From Toxonevra muliebris (lineage: Eukaryota > Arthropoda > Insecta > Diptera > Pallopteridae): a stretch of DNA of 64,000 bases. The position numbers and the translations under genes were made by a program. The stretch is from the NCBI GenBank assembly GCA_963691655.1, contig OY829327.1, positions 60,214,079 to 60,278,078 of the forward strand. The letters are read 5' to 3'. The number at the start of each line of letters is the position of its first letter. Positions within the stretch are counted from its first letter, which is position 1. The notes beneath the pieces were generated by a model. That model saw only the letters and a program-made list of their open reading frames with translations, was not told the origin of the DNA and made no database searches. Positions 63,093 through 64,000 of the stretch are shown piece after piece.

Positions 63093-64000
63093 CAGGGTTT
63101 CTCAAACTGTGGTACGCGTACGTGGTACATGAGTCCTCCAAAGGTGGTACGCTAGCAGATAATAGACGGCAAACGAAATAAGCGATGGCTGAATTTTATT
63201 AAAAATCTATATTTTCGCACATTTTTAATGTTAACAAAATAGAAGTGCGTTTTGTGAAAATAAAACAAGATAATTTGAAAAAGAAGGAAAAATCATCAAG
63301 AGCATTTGGGGCACATTTGACTTTTCCAAAAGGGCACATTTAACAAATATCAAATGTCCCTCACATTGCAGATTTACGTATTTACAATATAATTGTTATA
63401 TTTTCGTTTATACATTTTTAAAGATTTGGTAGCTACATAAAGAAGACAAATCGAAGCGAAATTGATGAAGTGAAAGTGAAGAGAGCTATTTGAGATTGGT
63501 ACGATCAACCAAATTATTGTGGAGACAAAGACGTAACTTCTCCCTTTTTTTGTAAAAGTGAAGATAATCTGAGCGACTTCAGTTATTAATACATAACTGG
63601 ATTATAGCTGTATATAATATTCAGTATTTCGAAAAAGATAAGCAATTTACTACACTTCGACATATGTAGATACAGTTACAATTACATATTTGATTTTGTT
63701 TTTTTTTTTTTTTTTTTGTAAATTATTGTTATTGTTCGGTACTGTTTTCTTTTTTTTTTTTTTGTTTGTTTTGAAATAATTAACCTTTTTGATTTTGTTT
63801 AACTACACTTTTACATAATTTTTGTAAAATTACTTATATACATACATACAATATTTGTTTTCATACATTATTTTATAATCCGAATTCTTCAAAATACATT
63901 TTCATTTATTTGAATATTTTCGCTTATTTTTGATTTTACGTTTATGAACTTTTCTTTTGTTTGTTTCTACAGTAGTTTTGTTGTTGTTTAAGACTTTATG
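63093..64000. other. hAT-like end and dispersed repeat copy, no gene
   Basis: CAGGGTTTCTCAAACTGTGG at 63093 is a typical hAT terminus; its interior repeats GTGGTACGC and GTACGTGGTAC. No partner end within the window. 63200-63430 matches 26740-26950 in reverse complement. Poly-T tracts lie at 63698-63718 and 63750-63764. Nothing coding recognised. Confidence 0.5.

Noticed and set aside
1..64000. CRISPR array, bacterial operon, virus-derived genes other than LTR retroelement remnants
   Set aside because: No regularly spaced direct repeats with unique spacers, no Shine-Dalgarno-linked genes and no viral coat, replicase or polymerase frames apart from retrotransposon pieces were seen.

Overview
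The window looks like nuclear DNA of a higher (schizophoran) fly. It is AT-rich, introns have GT/AG borders, CATACATATGTA-type strings are common, and transposon debris is dense with Tc1/mariner, hAT, piggyBac, Jockey/LOA and Ty3/gypsy relatives. A run of 200 N (41236-41435) marks an assembly gap. No bacterial-style operon, CRISPR array, rRNA or functional tRNA gene was seen. The species cannot be named from the sequence alone.

One host gene is well supported. It lies on the + strand and fills the right half, with 13 coding exons from 30358 to 58077. All twelve exon junctions keep reading phase, and the exons sum to 6087 nt (2028 residues plus stop). The N-terminal ~745 residues are Ser-, Gln- and Asn-rich and probably disordered. 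They are followed by a Pro-rich exon, a NACHT-like (STAND NTPase) region and leucine-rich repeats. That is the architecture of NOD-like receptors, but the position of the Walker A loop reads CPPWASRDS and lacks the GxGK[ST] core, so nucleotide binding is probably lost or altered. This is the most interesting item in the window.

The left 30 kb holds no host gene I can support. In order it contains: a 135-bp MITE; a dispersed repeat built on a CAAAATTCAGAC-like motif; a hAT element with an 8-bp target duplication (TSD); a decayed piggyBac-like copy; a Ty3/gypsy copy lacking reverse transcriptase; a hAT fragment; two tandem-repeat arrays; a Tc1/mariner copy with TA duplications; LOA/R1-like non-LTR fragments in opposite orientation; a piggyBac MITE; a DD37D mariner copy with one internal stop; a hAT element nested in another hAT element's terminus; a non-LTR 3' fragment; and two more hAT elements.

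The large introns 3, 4 and 5 of the host gene (4.8, 7.1 and 7.8 kb) carry most of the remaining mobile DNA: a piggyBac MITE whose empty site survives elsewhere in the window, a non-LTR retrotransposon with a YANDV active-site change, tRNA-derived SINEs (one with a 12-bp duplication), a mariner 5' fragment, and a Jockey-type copy split by a 2.4-kb hAT element. Downstream of the gene (58.1-64 kb) is a four-layer nest of MITEs (61351-62521) and several palindromic repeats. Many of these insertions can be ordered in time from their target duplications.
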